64,000 bases of DNA from positions 434,001-498,000 of the forward strand of contig NZ_CADFEN010000002.1 of the NCBI RefSeq assembly GCF_902833145.1, in the 5' to 3' direction. Numbering within the stretch: position 1 is the first letter of the stretch; every line of letters begins with the position of its first letter. Below the pieces are notes generated by a model. The model had not been told where the DNA came from and did not search any database. It saw nothing but the letters and a program-made list of their open reading frames with translations. The stretch comes from Burkholderia sp. BCC0506. GTDB lineage: Bacteria > Pseudomonadota > Gammaproteobacteria > Burkholderiales > Burkholderiaceae. This document shows positions 28,608 to 37,266 of this stretch, in pieces. Position numbers and translations under genes: made by a program.

Positions 28608-28632
28608 GGTCATGCGCCGCATCGGCATGACC
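28608..28632. terminator. Hairpin between convergent GST and HAD genes
   Basis: A perfect 8-base stem (GGTCATGC / GCATGACC) with a 9-base loop lies 21 bases after the transferase stop and 18 bases before the HAD gene's stop. It suits a shared terminator, though a T-run is lacking. Confidence 0.5.
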
Positions 28633-28650
28633 TGCCGCGTCCGCCTGCGA

Positions 28651-29373
28651 TCACGAAGCCGTATCCGGCCCGCCGAGCGCACGGCACAGCATCGCGAGGT
28701 CGCGCAACGTAAGATGCGGCGTCGCCACGTGCCGCGGAGCCTGTTCTCCTTCCGCCCGAGGCTCGCGCACGACCCACGCGGCCTGAAGCCCCGCATTCAA
28801 CGCGCCGACGATATCGAGGTGGAAATCGTCGCCGACATGCAGCAATTCGGCCGGACGCACGCCGAGTGCGTCCGCCGCCGCATGGAAGATCTCGGGGTCC
28901 GGCTTAGCGAAGCCGAATGCACGCGCGCTGAGCGTCGTGCGGAAGAATTCGCCGCCGCCGGTCAGCCGGAGATCCGCGTTGCCGTTGGTGACCGCGATCA
29001 ACGGAAAGCGGGCGCTCAACCATGCGAGCGCCGGCAGCGCGTCCTCGTAGAACTCGACGCGGTTGCGCGCCGCATAGAAGACGTCGTAGGCACGATCGGT
29101 CAGCGAGACGTCTTCGTTCGCGCGCTCCAGCGCAAGCCTGATCGAGCCGATTCGCATCGCACGATAGTCGCCGGCGAGATCCGGATGCAAACGTTCGTAT
29201 TCCTCACGTAATGCACTGAGAGCCTGTTGTGTCGGCAGCACGCTCGCGGTATTCGGCGCGTGCTCGATCAGCCATGCGCGAAGCGTCGCCTCGGCCCGTA
29301 CGACGGACGGCCCGAACGGCCACAGGGTATCGTCGAGGTCGAACGAGAGCGCGGAAACTTTGGCGAGACGCAT
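28651..29373 (-). CDS. HAD-family hydrolase
   Basis: 240 residues with all four HAD motifs: LSFDLDDTLWP (motif I, nucleophile Asp), LIAVTNGNAD (motif II), the GFAKPDPEIF Lys (motif III) and HVGDDFHLDIVGA (motif IV). The helical cap between motifs I and II places it among phosphoglycolate-phosphatase/haloacid-dehalogenase-like enzymes. Phosphatase activity is most likely, with the substrate unknown. It starts 24 bases after the stop of the ornithine-cyclodeaminase-family gene on the same strand, so the two are probably one transcript. Confidence 0.85.
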   Translation of the reverse strand: MRLAKVSALSFDLDDTLWPFGPSVVRAEATLRAWLIEHAPNTASVLPTQQALSALREEYERLHPDLAGDYRAMRIGSIRLALERANEDVSLTDRAYDVFYAARNRVEFYEDALPALAWLSARFPLIAVTNGNADLRLTGGGEFFRTTLSARAFGFAKPDPEIFHAAADALGVRPAELLHVGDDFHLDIVGALNAGLQAAWVVREPRAEGEQAPRHVATPHLTLRDLAMLCRALGGPDTAS

Positions 29374-29397
29374 GGCGGTCGAAAGCGGGAAGTCGTG

Positions 29398-30369
29398 TTA
29401 CCAGGGCCACGGAACGGAGGTGCCGGTGCCGTTGTCGACGGCGTGCCGATACAGGAAGCGCGCGACGGTCAGGTCCTGAAGCGCGAGCCCCGTCATGTCG
29501 AAGACGGTGATCTCGTGCGCGGCACGGTCGATCGAAGTCGCACCCGCGAGGATGTCACCGATTTCCGTACACGGCAAATCCGGCGCCCACTGGCACTCGC
29601 CGATGCTGCGTGCCTGGTCACGATCGTCCACGACGATGCGCGCGCGTTCCAGCACGTCTGCCGGAAGTTCGCGCTTGCCCGCGGTGTCGGCGCCCACGCA
29701 GGTCAGGTGGGTGCCCGGCTGAACCGCATCCGCGTCGAACAACGCGCCGCCGCCGGGCGTGGCCGTGATCACCACGTCGCTGTTGGCCACCGCGTCGTTC
29801 CGGTCGCGCGCCACGCCGATCGTGCATCGATCGACGAAGTGCGCTTCGAACGCCGGGTCCGATTCGCCGCTCACATTCACGTACTGCACCGTGCACCGCT
29901 GCGGCAGCAGCCTGAGCGCGTAATCAAGTTGCACGCGCGCCTGCACGCCGGTGCCGAACACGCAGAGCCGCGTGCTGTCGCGGCGCGCCAACTGTTGCAG
30001 CCCGAGGCCGCCCGCCGCGCCGGTGCGTGCGGTGGTGATCGCGTTGCCGTCCATGATGCACAGCGGGCGGCCCGTCGCCGGATCGAACAACGCGACGGTG
30101 GCCTGATGCGGCTCGCTGCCGTGCGCCCGGTTGCCCGGCCAGAACCCGGCCGCCTTGAAGCCGAGCAGATCCTGACCGGCGACGTCGCCCGACTTGATGC
30201 CGAACACGCCGCCGGTGTGCAGTTTCTCGCGTACCACCGGGAATACGCGTCCGGCCCGTCGACTGTGCAGCACGAAGGCTTCGCGCACGGCCGCCATCAC
30301 TTGCTCGGCCCGCAGGGCGGGCTCGACGGCATCGCGGTCGAGGAGAAGGAGGTGGGCGTCGGTCGGCAT
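29398..30369 (-). CDS. Ornithine cyclodeaminase/mu-crystallin family, iminosuccinate-reductase-like
   Basis: 323 residues from the ATG before PTDAHLLLLDRD; a longer frame upstream overlaps the promoter palindrome and is unlikely. Rossmann and signature elements are clear: FPVVREKL, GFKAAGFWPGN, TARTGAAGGLGLQQLARRD, CVFGTGVQARVQL, GTHLTCVGADTAGKRELP, RSIGECQWA and ITVFDMTGLALQDL. The FPVVRE, FWPGN and SIGECQ features recall the iminosuccinate reductase branch (BhcD) more than ornithine cyclodeaminases. The upstream neighbour is a D-threonine-aldolase-family gene, the same pairing as in the beta-hydroxyaspartate cycle. The function is an inference from family and context. Confidence 0.78.
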   Translation of the reverse strand: MPTDAHLLLLDRDAVEPALRAEQVMAAVREAFVLHSRRAGRVFPVVREKLHTGGVFGIKSGDVAGQDLLGFKAAGFWPGNRAHGSEPHQATVALFDPATGRPLCIMDGNAITTARTGAAGGLGLQQLARRDSTRLCVFGTGVQARVQLDYALRLLPQRCTVQYVNVSGESDPAFEAHFVDRCTIGVARDRNDAVANSDVVITATPGGGALFDADAVQPGTHLTCVGADTAGKRELPADVLERARIVVDDRDQARSIGECQWAPDLPCTEIGDILAGATSIDRAAHEITVFDMTGLALQDLTVARFLYRHAVDNGTGTSVPWPW

Positions 30370-30414
30370 GGTGGGCGGTGCCTGTTCGGCACGAGACGAA
30401 TCGAGAGTGTTTAA

Positions 30415-30443
30415 AGTTTGTCCAAATTTGGATAAATAGTCAA
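30415..30443 (-). promoter_or_regulatory. Promoter with palindromic operator in its spacer
   Basis: On the minus strand TTGACT (30,443-30,438) is followed after exactly 17 bases by CAAACT (30,420-30,415). The spacer begins at the -10 side with the perfect palindrome TCCAAATTTGGA (30,421-30,432). The elements lie about 46 bases upstream of the iminosuccinate-reductase-like start. The -10 match is weak, so the assignment is tentative, but the palindrome is exact and locally AT-rich. Confidence 0.5.
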
Positions 30444-30477
30444 TGCGTGGTGGCACGGCACGGACACCGGGTTTCGC

Positions 30478-31608
30478 TCACCACCCGTAGAAGCGCGGCC
30501 ACGTCTGCGCGGCGCCGTCGTCGCCGATCGCCTGGTAGTCGGGATGTTGCGCACCGGTGGCGCACGCGTGATTCGGCAGGATGCGCAGGCGCGTGCCGAT
30601 CGGAAACCGCTGCGCGATGCCCGTATCCGGCGCGCCCGCGCGCGACACGATCCCGTGTTCCTGGTTGGCGGCGCTCATCAGGTAGTCGCCGAGCACGTCG
30701 CCGGCTTCGGTGCAGACCAGCCCGTAGCCGAAATCGCGCGCCTGGCGCTGCGTGCCGCGGTCGCGGCTCATCGCCATCCAGCCCGCGTCGACGATCGCCC
30801 AGCCTTTCTCTTCCTGGTGGCCGATGACGGTGGTCAGCACGGACAGCGCAATGTCGGACAGTTCGCATACGCCGATGTTGTGCATCACGAGGTCGAACAT
30901 CACGTACACGCCGGCGCGCACTTCGGTCACGCCGTCGAGCCGTTGCGCGGCCAGCGCGGTGGGCGTCGAGCCGATACTCACGACCGGGCAGGGCAACCCG
31001 GCGGCCCGCAGGCGCTCGGCGGCGCGCACGGTGCGGCTGCGCTCCTGTTCGGCGATCGCGACCAGCGCGTCGTGCGTGTCGTATTCGTAGCTGGAGCCTG
31101 CGTGCGCGAGCACGCCGCCGAGCCGCATGCCGCCGTCGGTCAGCGCGCGGCCGACGTCGATCAGCAGGTCGGCGTCGGGCGGGATGCCCGAGCGGTGGCC
31201 GTCGACGTCGACTTCGATCCATACGTCGAAACGCTCGCCATGCTCGCGCCCGAAGGCGGCGATCGCGTGCGCGGCCGGCAGGCTGTCGGCGACGATCTTC
31301 AGGTCGCAGCCTTGGCGGCGCAGCGCGAGCGCCTAGCCGAGCTTGGCGGGCACCATGCCGACCGCGTAGACGATGTCGCGGATGCCGTGCGCGAAGAACT
31401 GCTCGGCTTCCTTGAGCGTCGACACCGTGATGCCTTGCGCGCCCGCCGAGATCTGCGCGTCGACGACGTGCCGGCATTTGGTGGTCTTGAGGTGCGGCCG
31501 GAACCGGACGCCGAGCGCCTCCAGATGCGTTTGCATGCGAGCGATATTGCGCTGCATGCGGCCGACATCGATCAAGGCCGCGGGGGTGTTGAGGGTGTGA
31601 AGGTTCAC
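30478..31608 (-). pseudogene. D-threonine aldolase family PLP enzyme, interrupted by an amber codon
   Basis: The whole frame from a GTG start is 376 codons, the normal size of D-threonine/3-hydroxyaspartate aldolases (alanine-racemase-like barrel). The N part has LNTPAALIDVGRMQRNIARM and RPHLKTTKCRHV, whose Lys is the expected PLP lysine. The C part has LAHAGSSYEYDTHD, GSTPTALA, VDAGWMAMSRDRGT, EHGIVS and the metal-binding LPNHACAT with its His and Cys. A single TAG at 31,333-31,335 splits the otherwise continuous frame after KLG; coding resumes at once in the same frame (ALALRRQGCDLKIV). GAG (Glu) is the likely ancestral codon. Inactive unless suppressed, or a sequencing error. Confidence 0.85.
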
Positions 31609-31737
31609 GATGCGTCCGATTGCCAGGTTGCCGAAGCGGACACTGTAGGCTGGTTGGTTCGCACCGTGTTTAATGCGAGGCTAATCCGGCATTAAGCCGC
31701 ATTTAATCCACCGAATTGCGCGGATCGTGGCGCTGCC

Positions 31738-32697
31738 TCACGCCTTGCCGCGCCACGGCGGCGGATCGAGAAACTGCCGCGCGGCGTCGAGAAACACCCG
31801 CTGCCGCGCGGAGCGGCCGGTGCGCGACGGCAGCAGCGCCGTCACCGGCGCGGGCGGCAGGCGCCAGCCGGGCAGCAAGCGGACGAGCTTGCCGTTCGCG
31901 AGCAGCGGGGCGACGTCCCACTCGGAGCGTTCGACGATGCCGAGCCCGGCCAGCGCCCATTCGGTGATCACGGTGCCGTCGTTGGACGACAGCGCGCCGC
32001 TGACGCGGATGACGGTCGCCCGCCGCGGCTCGCCCTTGGCGCCGCTCGCAGGCGAGAAGCGCCAGCGCGGGATGTCCTCGTCGTTCTCGCGCAGGCACAG
32101 GCAGTCGTAGCGCGTCAGGTCGGACGGATGCTTCAGGTCCTTGAGGCGGCGCGCGTACGCGGGACTCGCGCACAAGAAGCGCTCGTTGGGCGCGAGCGGA
32201 TAGCCGATCCACGAAGACGACTTGAGGCTGCCGACATGGATGACTACGTCGGCGCCCGATGCACTGGTCAACGGGCTTTCGGACAGGTGGAGCGAGATTT
32301 CGAGCTTCGGATGCGCTCGCTGCACGTCGCGCACGATCCGCGCGACGTACTTGCGGCCGAAGCCGAGCGGCGCGACGACGCGCAGCGTGCCCTGCACGTC
32401 GCCATGGTCGCCCGCGATGCTGACCGGCAGCGCCTCCACGCGCTCGAGAATGCCGACGGCTTCCTGGTACAGCCTCTGCCCTTCATCGGTCAGCGCAATC
32501 CCTTTCGGCTGCCGCACGGCGAGCCTCGCGTTCAGGCGCGCCTCCATCCGCTGCAGGCGAATCGTGACCGCGGGCGGCGTGAGATCGAGCAGCCGGGCGG
32601 CAGCGGCTAACGAGCGCGACGTGCCGATCGCGCGGACGAGTCGAAGGTCGTCGAGGTCGAGCATTTCGTGGCTCTTAATGCAGGTGGTGTCGAGCAT
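31738..32697 (-). CDS. LysR-family regulator
   Basis: 319 residues from the first start; Met12 (MLDLDDLRL) is the more typical beginning. Helix-turn-helix SLAAAARLLDLTPPAVTIRLQRMEARL is followed by the linker and RVVAPLGFGRKYVARIV opening the effector domain. It lies just upstream of the interrupted aldolase gene on the same strand. Its other side abuts the AT-richer insert, where the start of a divergent gene still exists but the body is missing, so its original divergent target may have been lost. Confidence 0.83.
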   Translation of the reverse strand: MLDTTCIKSHEMLDLDDLRLVRAIGTSRSLAAAARLLDLTPPAVTIRLQRMEARLNARLAVRQPKGIALTDEGQRLYQEAVGILERVEALPVSIAGDHGDVQGTLRVVAPLGFGRKYVARIVRDVQRAHPKLEISLHLSESPLTSASGADVVIHVGSLKSSSWIGYPLAPNERFLCASPAYARRLKDLKHPSDLTRYDCLCLRENDEDIPRWRFSPASGAKGEPRRATVIRVSGALSSNDGTVITEWALAGLGIVERSEWDVAPLLANGKLVRLLPGWRLPPAPVTALLPSRTGRSARQRVFLDAARQFLDPPPWRGKA

Positions 32698-33766
32698 TAA
32701 ACCGCAGATCGAAATGCGAGGCCATCGACGTGCAGTGCCCTCTGGTTGAAGGAGACATATGAGTCGGTCATGTAATTCATGATGAGGGACGTCAAGGTAA
32801 AGCGGAGTAATCCGCAGAATTCTCGTCTGCCGGACGCGATGGAGGCAGATGTTCTCGCCTTTGAGCCGCTAGGCTTTTCTCAAAATGGCCGTCTGGCTAC
32901 GTCGCATATCTGCACACCATACACGAAGACAGGAGAGATGCTGCCACATCAATTACGACAACGTTCGCCAGTATTCTCGCTTCCTTCAGGGGGCGGCACC
33001 TGTGCAGCTCAATAGAGGAGTTTGTGGTCTGTGCCACTCTTCGTTCACACTTTTTCAAGTTTTAATGGGGCTGCAAATTCTAGGGCGGGTTGTCTTCGCC
33101 TCCTAATTTTACGAAACGTCGGTGGCCGCTTTTCCGAGCGTGACTCAGCCAAGAACCGCGACAGCAGTTCACTCCTTGAGGTTCAAGTGCGGACAAGTCC
33201 GCGTCTTTTTGGGTCACGTGAGATTCTCAATGCAACGATACTGGTTTTCCCGTGCGCTCCTGAGACAGATGTCAGATCTTTCCCTGAGTGCCTCATAGAA
33301 TGATTGGTTCGCTTGCGACAACTCGAGGAGATGCGCGCGAAGTCGAAAATTAGGAGCCTCGTAATACTGGTCGACGAAATTCCCCTCTCCAATTCACTCC
33401 CGAGGAATTTGGCCACTGTCGAAAACGCCACGACTGCGTGCAGGAAATTGAATGTGGAACTGGTCGGTGGAGTCAATGCATCGACTTCAGAAGACTCAAA
33501 GACGTCAGGATCTGGTCCCTTGCAATCCGGGTTGACCATACGCTTGGTCGCTCAATGTTAGGCTGAACGTAGCCAATTTCGCAGACTTCGTTCGACGTGG
33601 TGAGGCGCTGGACTTGGGTGAATCGAGCGGCAAGACGAAAGCGCACACTTCGGCGGTGACGCTGAGTTGGACTCCGATCCTTGATTCGGCGACTGGCCAG
33701 GGCGTCTCTGCGGAAGTGCAGCGACCTGGATAACTGATCAATGCGAGGAGCCGCTGTCCCATCGGG
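32698..33766. other. AT-richer insert with decayed reading frames, left part
   Basis: About 1.07 kb with markedly lower GC and non-Burkholderia codon use. At 32,759 an ATG with a perfect AAGGAG 8 bases ahead opens a frame that stops after seven codons, which looks like the severed start of an older gene. One plus-strand frame from 32,779 to 33,561 contains only two stops (TAG at 33,013 and TGA at 33,301). A second frame from 33,536 to 33,733 reads protein-like (VANFADFVRRGEALDLGES, then TSAVTLSWTPILDSA). These look like pieces of one decayed gene. No family is recognised. Confidence 0.45.
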
Positions 33767-34255
33767 ATGGGGGTGACTTCGACTGGAAGAATTATCGTGC
33801 AAATCAAGAACAAAGTGCTTGTCTATCTTACATGGCGAGATAAATTGCTCACTTTCACGCAGCCTAAGTTTCCGGAAGCCGGGCGGCAGGTAATCGCCGG
33901 CACGATGGAACAGGACGAAACACCAGAAGCCGCTGCGCTACGTGAGCTACGAGAGGAAAGTGGCATCCAAGATGCAGAAGTTGTTCGCATCCTCGGTGAC
34001 TACTTCTATTCGATGAGAAAATTCGGAAGAAGCGAGATCCAGCACCGGCATGTTGTGCATGTCATGGCGAGTGACTCCATTGCTATGAAGGAATGCTGGA
34101 CGTATTTCGAGACTCATCCAAGTTCCGGTGGCGAACCAATTGAACTCAGCCTTCAATGGCTTCCCCTTTTTGAAAAAGAATTCGCGCTGATCGGTGGACA
34201 CGATTTCTTCCTGCCCATACTGAAACATTTCGTGCGCGAGCATTCGGAGATTTGA
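33767..34255 (+). CDS. Nudix hydrolase within the AT-richer insert
   Basis: 162 residues. The Nudix box is complete at residues 45-67: G-x5-E-x7-RE-L-REE-x-G-I (GTMEQDE ... ALRELREESGI), giving the metal-binding helix for cleavage of nucleoside diphosphates linked to another moiety. The N part (GRIIVQIKNKVLVYLTWRDKLLTF) provides the first strands. Codon use and GC are unlike the chromosome, which suggests transfer. The ribosome binding site is weak. The frame overlaps nothing, and decayed frames lie on both sides. The substrate is unknown; it could be the last intact gene of a small imported unit. Confidence 0.75.
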   Translation: MGVTSTGRIIVQIKNKVLVYLTWRDKLLTFTQPKFPEAGRQVIAGTMEQDETPEAAALRELREESGIQDAEVVRILGDYFYSMRKFGRSEIQHRHVVHVMASDSIAMKECWTYFETHPSSGGEPIELSLQWLPLFEKEFALIGGHDFFLPILKHFVREHSEI

Positions 34256-34832
34256 GATGTGCTGCCGATGACGTCGACAAAAGCGCATTGTTTGACGAGC
34301 CCACGGCCATCCACCTCGCGTCGGCAAGGCTGGTGGACGGTCGTGCGATCCACCACTACCTGATGTTTATCGAACCGGTGCTGGAGGCATCGAGGGCACA
34401 GGCGAGACAGAGAGAGAGTGCATGCTAGGTGAGGCTGGCTTGATGAATATCGTTGCCCGTTGGGCAGACGGAGCGCGCGCGAGGCCGAAGCATCGCTGCT
34501 CGCACGCTTCGGCGCAGTCGCGCTCGGCATGCTGTCGCGCGATTTCGAGGCGAAGGCGGCCCGCCTGCGCAAGCCGCGCTGACGCAGCGCAGCACGGCCG
34601 CAGTACGCGTATGGCGCGCGCTCCGGCGCGCTCGAAACCCTCGCGCCGCCATGTTCTGACCCCCAACTTCTGCCCGGTTCGCCCGCCACAGGGCAAAATA
34701 CGGGTTTTCCGCACCCGCGAGGGCGCGTTCGAATCACGCGCCGGGCGGCGGCAGTGCGCATGCCGCACGCCGCCGCCGGGCGCCCAGGCAAGATCGCTCG
34801 CCGTGCCGCGAGCCCACAGGAGTCCAGACCCC
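34256..34832. other. Right end of the insert and junction to native DNA
   Basis: Up to about 34,430 a plus-strand frame (ADDVDKSALFDEPTAIHLAS, then LVDGRAIHHYLMFIEPVLEA) stays open to a TAG but has no start of its own. From about 34,475 the DNA returns to Burkholderia composition, and a 34-codon tail (REAEASLLARFGAVALGML, then SRDFEAKAARLRKPR) ends at TGA 34,580-34,582. It looks like the 3' end of the gene whose start survives at 32,759. The rest, 34,583-34,832, is leader of the DUF2760 operon. Confidence 0.45.
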
Positions 34833-35423
34833 ATGCCCGAATCCAACCTGTCCTTCTTCGGCCGGCTGTCGCTGGCCGTCGGTACGTTCTTCTCCGTGCT
34901 CGGCAATCGCGAGTTCGCGGCCGACGTGCTGCGCGTGCGCGACGGCGCGCCGGCCCCGATCGCGCCGGCCCCGACGCCGACGCCCGCTGCCGCGCCCGTC
35001 GCACCCGCGCCGGTGAAGGCGCCGGCGCCCGAGCTGCGCGAAGCGAGCCCGCAGGCCGCACTGCAACTGCTCGGCCTGCTGCAGCGCGACGCGCGCTTCA
35101 TCGATTTCGTCGAGGAAGACATCGCCGGCTACGCGGACGCCGATATCGGCGCCGCCGCGCGCCTCGTGCACGACGGCTGCCGCGCCGCGCTGCGCGAACA
35201 CTTCACGATCGTGCCGGTGCGCGACGAAGCCGAAGGCAGCCGTGTGACGTTGCCGGCCGGCTTCGACGCAACCGCCGTGCGCGTGACCGGCAACGTGGTC
35301 GGCTCCGCGCCGTTCACGGGCACCGTCAGCCATCGCGGCTGGCGCGTGTCCGACGTGCGCCTGCCGAAGCTGACGGGCAGCCACGACGCATCGGTGATCG
35401 CACCGGCGGAGGTGGAATTGTGA
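34833..35423 (+). CDS. DUF2760 protein
   Basis: 196 residues from the ATG with CAGGAG 10 bases ahead. The N terminus has an amphipathic/hydrophobic stretch (LSFFGRLSLAVGTFFSVL), then a Pro/Ala-rich linker (about residues 38-66), then the conserved domain (ALQLLGLLQRDARFIDFVEED ... LVHDGC-RAALREHF ... RVTGNVVGSAPFTGTVSHRGWRV). The function is unknown. Its stop overlaps the next gene's GTG start, so it is translationally coupled to two Hsp70-family ATPases and probably acts with them. Confidence 0.8.
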   Translation: MPESNLSFFGRLSLAVGTFFSVLGNREFAADVLRVRDGAPAPIAPAPTPTPAAAPVAPAPVKAPAPELREASPQAALQLLGLLQRDARFIDFVEEDIAGYADADIGAAARLVHDGCRAALREHFTIVPVRDEAEGSRVTLPAGFDATAVRVTGNVVGSAPFTGTVSHRGWRVSDVRLPKLTGSHDASVIAPAEVEL

Positions 35424-37261
35424 GCGATCCGCGCTATTCGATCGGTATCGACCTCGGGACGACCCATTGCGCGCTGTCGTACGTCGACAGCAGCACCAGT
35501 GACGGCGAAACGATCACGCAGCAGGTGCTGCCGATCGCCCAACTGACCGCGCCCGGCGCACTGGAATCGCGCGACCTGCTGCCGTCGTTCCTGTACCTCC
35601 CGCATGAAAGCGAGCTGACGCAGGGCGACCTGACGCTGCCGTGGACGGCCTCGCGCACCTTTGCGGTCGGCGAGATGGCGCGCACGCGCGGCGCCGGCAC
35701 GCCGATCCGCCTCGTGTCGAGCGCGAAGAGCTGGCTGTGCCACCCGGGCGTCGACCGCCGCGCGGCGATCCTGCCGAGCGATGCGCCGCCGGAAGTCGCG
35801 CGCGTCTCGCCGCTGGAAAGCTCGATCCGCTACCTGACGCACCTGCGCGAAGCGTGGGACCACGCACACCCCGACGCGCCGTTCGCCGACCAGGACGTGA
35901 CGGTCACGATCCCCGCGTCGTTCGATCCGGCCGCACGCGAGCTGACGGCCGAGGCGGCCCGCGCCGCCGGCTACTCGCGGATGACGCTGCTGGAAGAGCC
36001 GCAGGCCGCGCTGTACAGCTGGATCCAGAAGAGCCAGGGCGGCTGGCGCAAGCAGGTGCAGGTCGGCGACCTGATCCTGTGCGTCGACGTCGGCGGCGGC
36101 ACGACCGACCTGTCGCTGATCGCGGTGGTCGAGCGCGACGGCAATCTCGAACTGCATCGCGTGGCCGTCGGCGAGCACATCCTGCTCGGCGGCGACAACA
36201 TGGACCTCGCGCTCGCGCACGTGGTCGCGCGCAAGCTCGCGCAGCAGGGTACGCAGGCCGATCCGTGGCAACTGCGTGCGTTGACCTACGCGTGCCGCTC
36301 GGCGAAGGAAACGCTGCTGTCCGACCCGACGACCGACGCGGTGCCGCTCGTCGTGCCGAGCCGCGGCTCGAAGCTGATCGGCGGCTCGATCCGCACGGAA
36401 CTGACGCGCGCGGAACTCACGCAGACGATCCTCGAAGGCTTCTTCCCGCAAGTCGATGCGACCGCGCGCCCGGTGAGCCGCGCGCGTGTCGGTCTCACGC
36501 AGCTCGGCCTGCCGTATGCGCAGGATGCGGGCATCACGCGCCATCTGGCGGCGTTCCTGGGCCGCCAGGTCGCGGCGCTCGACACGCTCGAAGGCGTGCA
36601 GCGCACGCTGCCGCAGGGCGCGACGTTCCTGCATCCGACCGCCGTGCTGTTCAACGGCGGCGTGTTCAAGTCGACGCTGCTCACGCAGCGCGTGCTCGAT
36701 ACGCTCAACGGCTGGCTCGCCGCCGAAGGCGCGCCGCCCGCGCGCCTGCTCGAAGGCGCGGATCTCGATCTCGCGGTCGCGCGCGGCGCGGCGTACTACG
36801 GCTACGTGAAGCGCGGCCGTGGCGTGCGCATTCGCGGCGGCACGGCGCGTGCGTACTACGTCGCGATCGAGTCGGCGATGCCCGCGGTGCCGGGGCTGGA
36901 GCCGCCGGTGCAGGCGCTGTGCGTCGCGCCGTTCGGGATGGAGGAGGGCTCGGACGCGGCGCTGCCGCCGCAGGAGTTCGGCCTCGTCGTCGGCGAACCG
37001 GTGCAGTTCCGCTTCTTCGGGTCGTCGGTGCGCCGCCAGGACCAGGTCGGCACGCTGCTCGACTACTGGTCGCCGGAAGAGCTGCAGGAGCTGGAGGAAA
37101 TCCAGGCGACGCTGCCCGCCGAAGGACGCACGGTCGGCGAAGTCGTGCCGGTGAAGCTGCATGCGCGCGTGACAGAAGCCGGCACGCTCGAACTCGAGGC
37201 GATCCCGAGCGGCACGGACGAGCGCTGGAAGGTCGAGTTCGACGTGCGCGGCGCCGCCTGA
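35420..37261 (+). CDS. Hsp70-family ATPase, short type
   Basis: 613 residues from a GTG overlapping the DUF2760 stop by 4 bases. The actin-like nucleotide-binding domain has SIGIDLGTTHCALSYV (phosphate 1), VTIPASFDPAARELTAEAA, LEEPQAALYSW and CVDVGGGTTDLSLI (phosphate 2). A GGDNMDLALA segment and a short C-terminal beta-rich region follow (ELEEIQATLPAEG ... VPVKLHARVTEAGTLELEA). No DnaK-type lid or EEVD-like end is present. It resembles other divergent Hsp70 proteins encoded beside DUF2760. The client is unknown. Confidence 0.87.
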   Translation: MSDPRYSIGIDLGTTHCALSYVDSSTSDGETITQQVLPIAQLTAPGALESRDLLPSFLYLPHESELTQGDLTLPWTASRTFAVGEMARTRGAGTPIRLVSSAKSWLCHPGVDRRAAILPSDAPPEVARVSPLESSIRYLTHLREAWDHAHPDAPFADQDVTVTIPASFDPAARELTAEAARAAGYSRMTLLEEPQAALYSWIQKSQGGWRKQVQVGDLILCVDVGGGTTDLSLIAVVERDGNLELHRVAVGEHILLGGDNMDLALAHVVARKLAQQGTQADPWQLRALTYACRSAKETLLSDPTTDAVPLVVPSRGSKLIGGSIRTELTRAELTQTILEGFFPQVDATARPVSRARVGLTQLGLPYAQDAGITRHLAAFLGRQVAALDTLEGVQRTLPQGATFLHPTAVLFNGGVFKSTLLTQRVLDTLNGWLAAEGAPPARLLEGADLDLAVARGAAYYGYVKRGRGVRIRGGTARAYYVAIESAMPAVPGLEPPVQALCVAPFGMEEGSDAALPPQEFGLVVGEPVQFRFFGSSVRRQDQVGTLLDYWSPEELQELEEIQATLPAEGRTVGEVVPVKLHARVTEAGTLELEAIPSGTDERWKVEFDVRGAA

Positions 37262-37266
37262 GCGCG

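Noticed and set aside
33183-33539. Open frame on the minus strand within the AT-richer insert
   Set aside because: Overlaps the better plus-strand frames, has no ribosome binding site, and its product has no recognisable feature.
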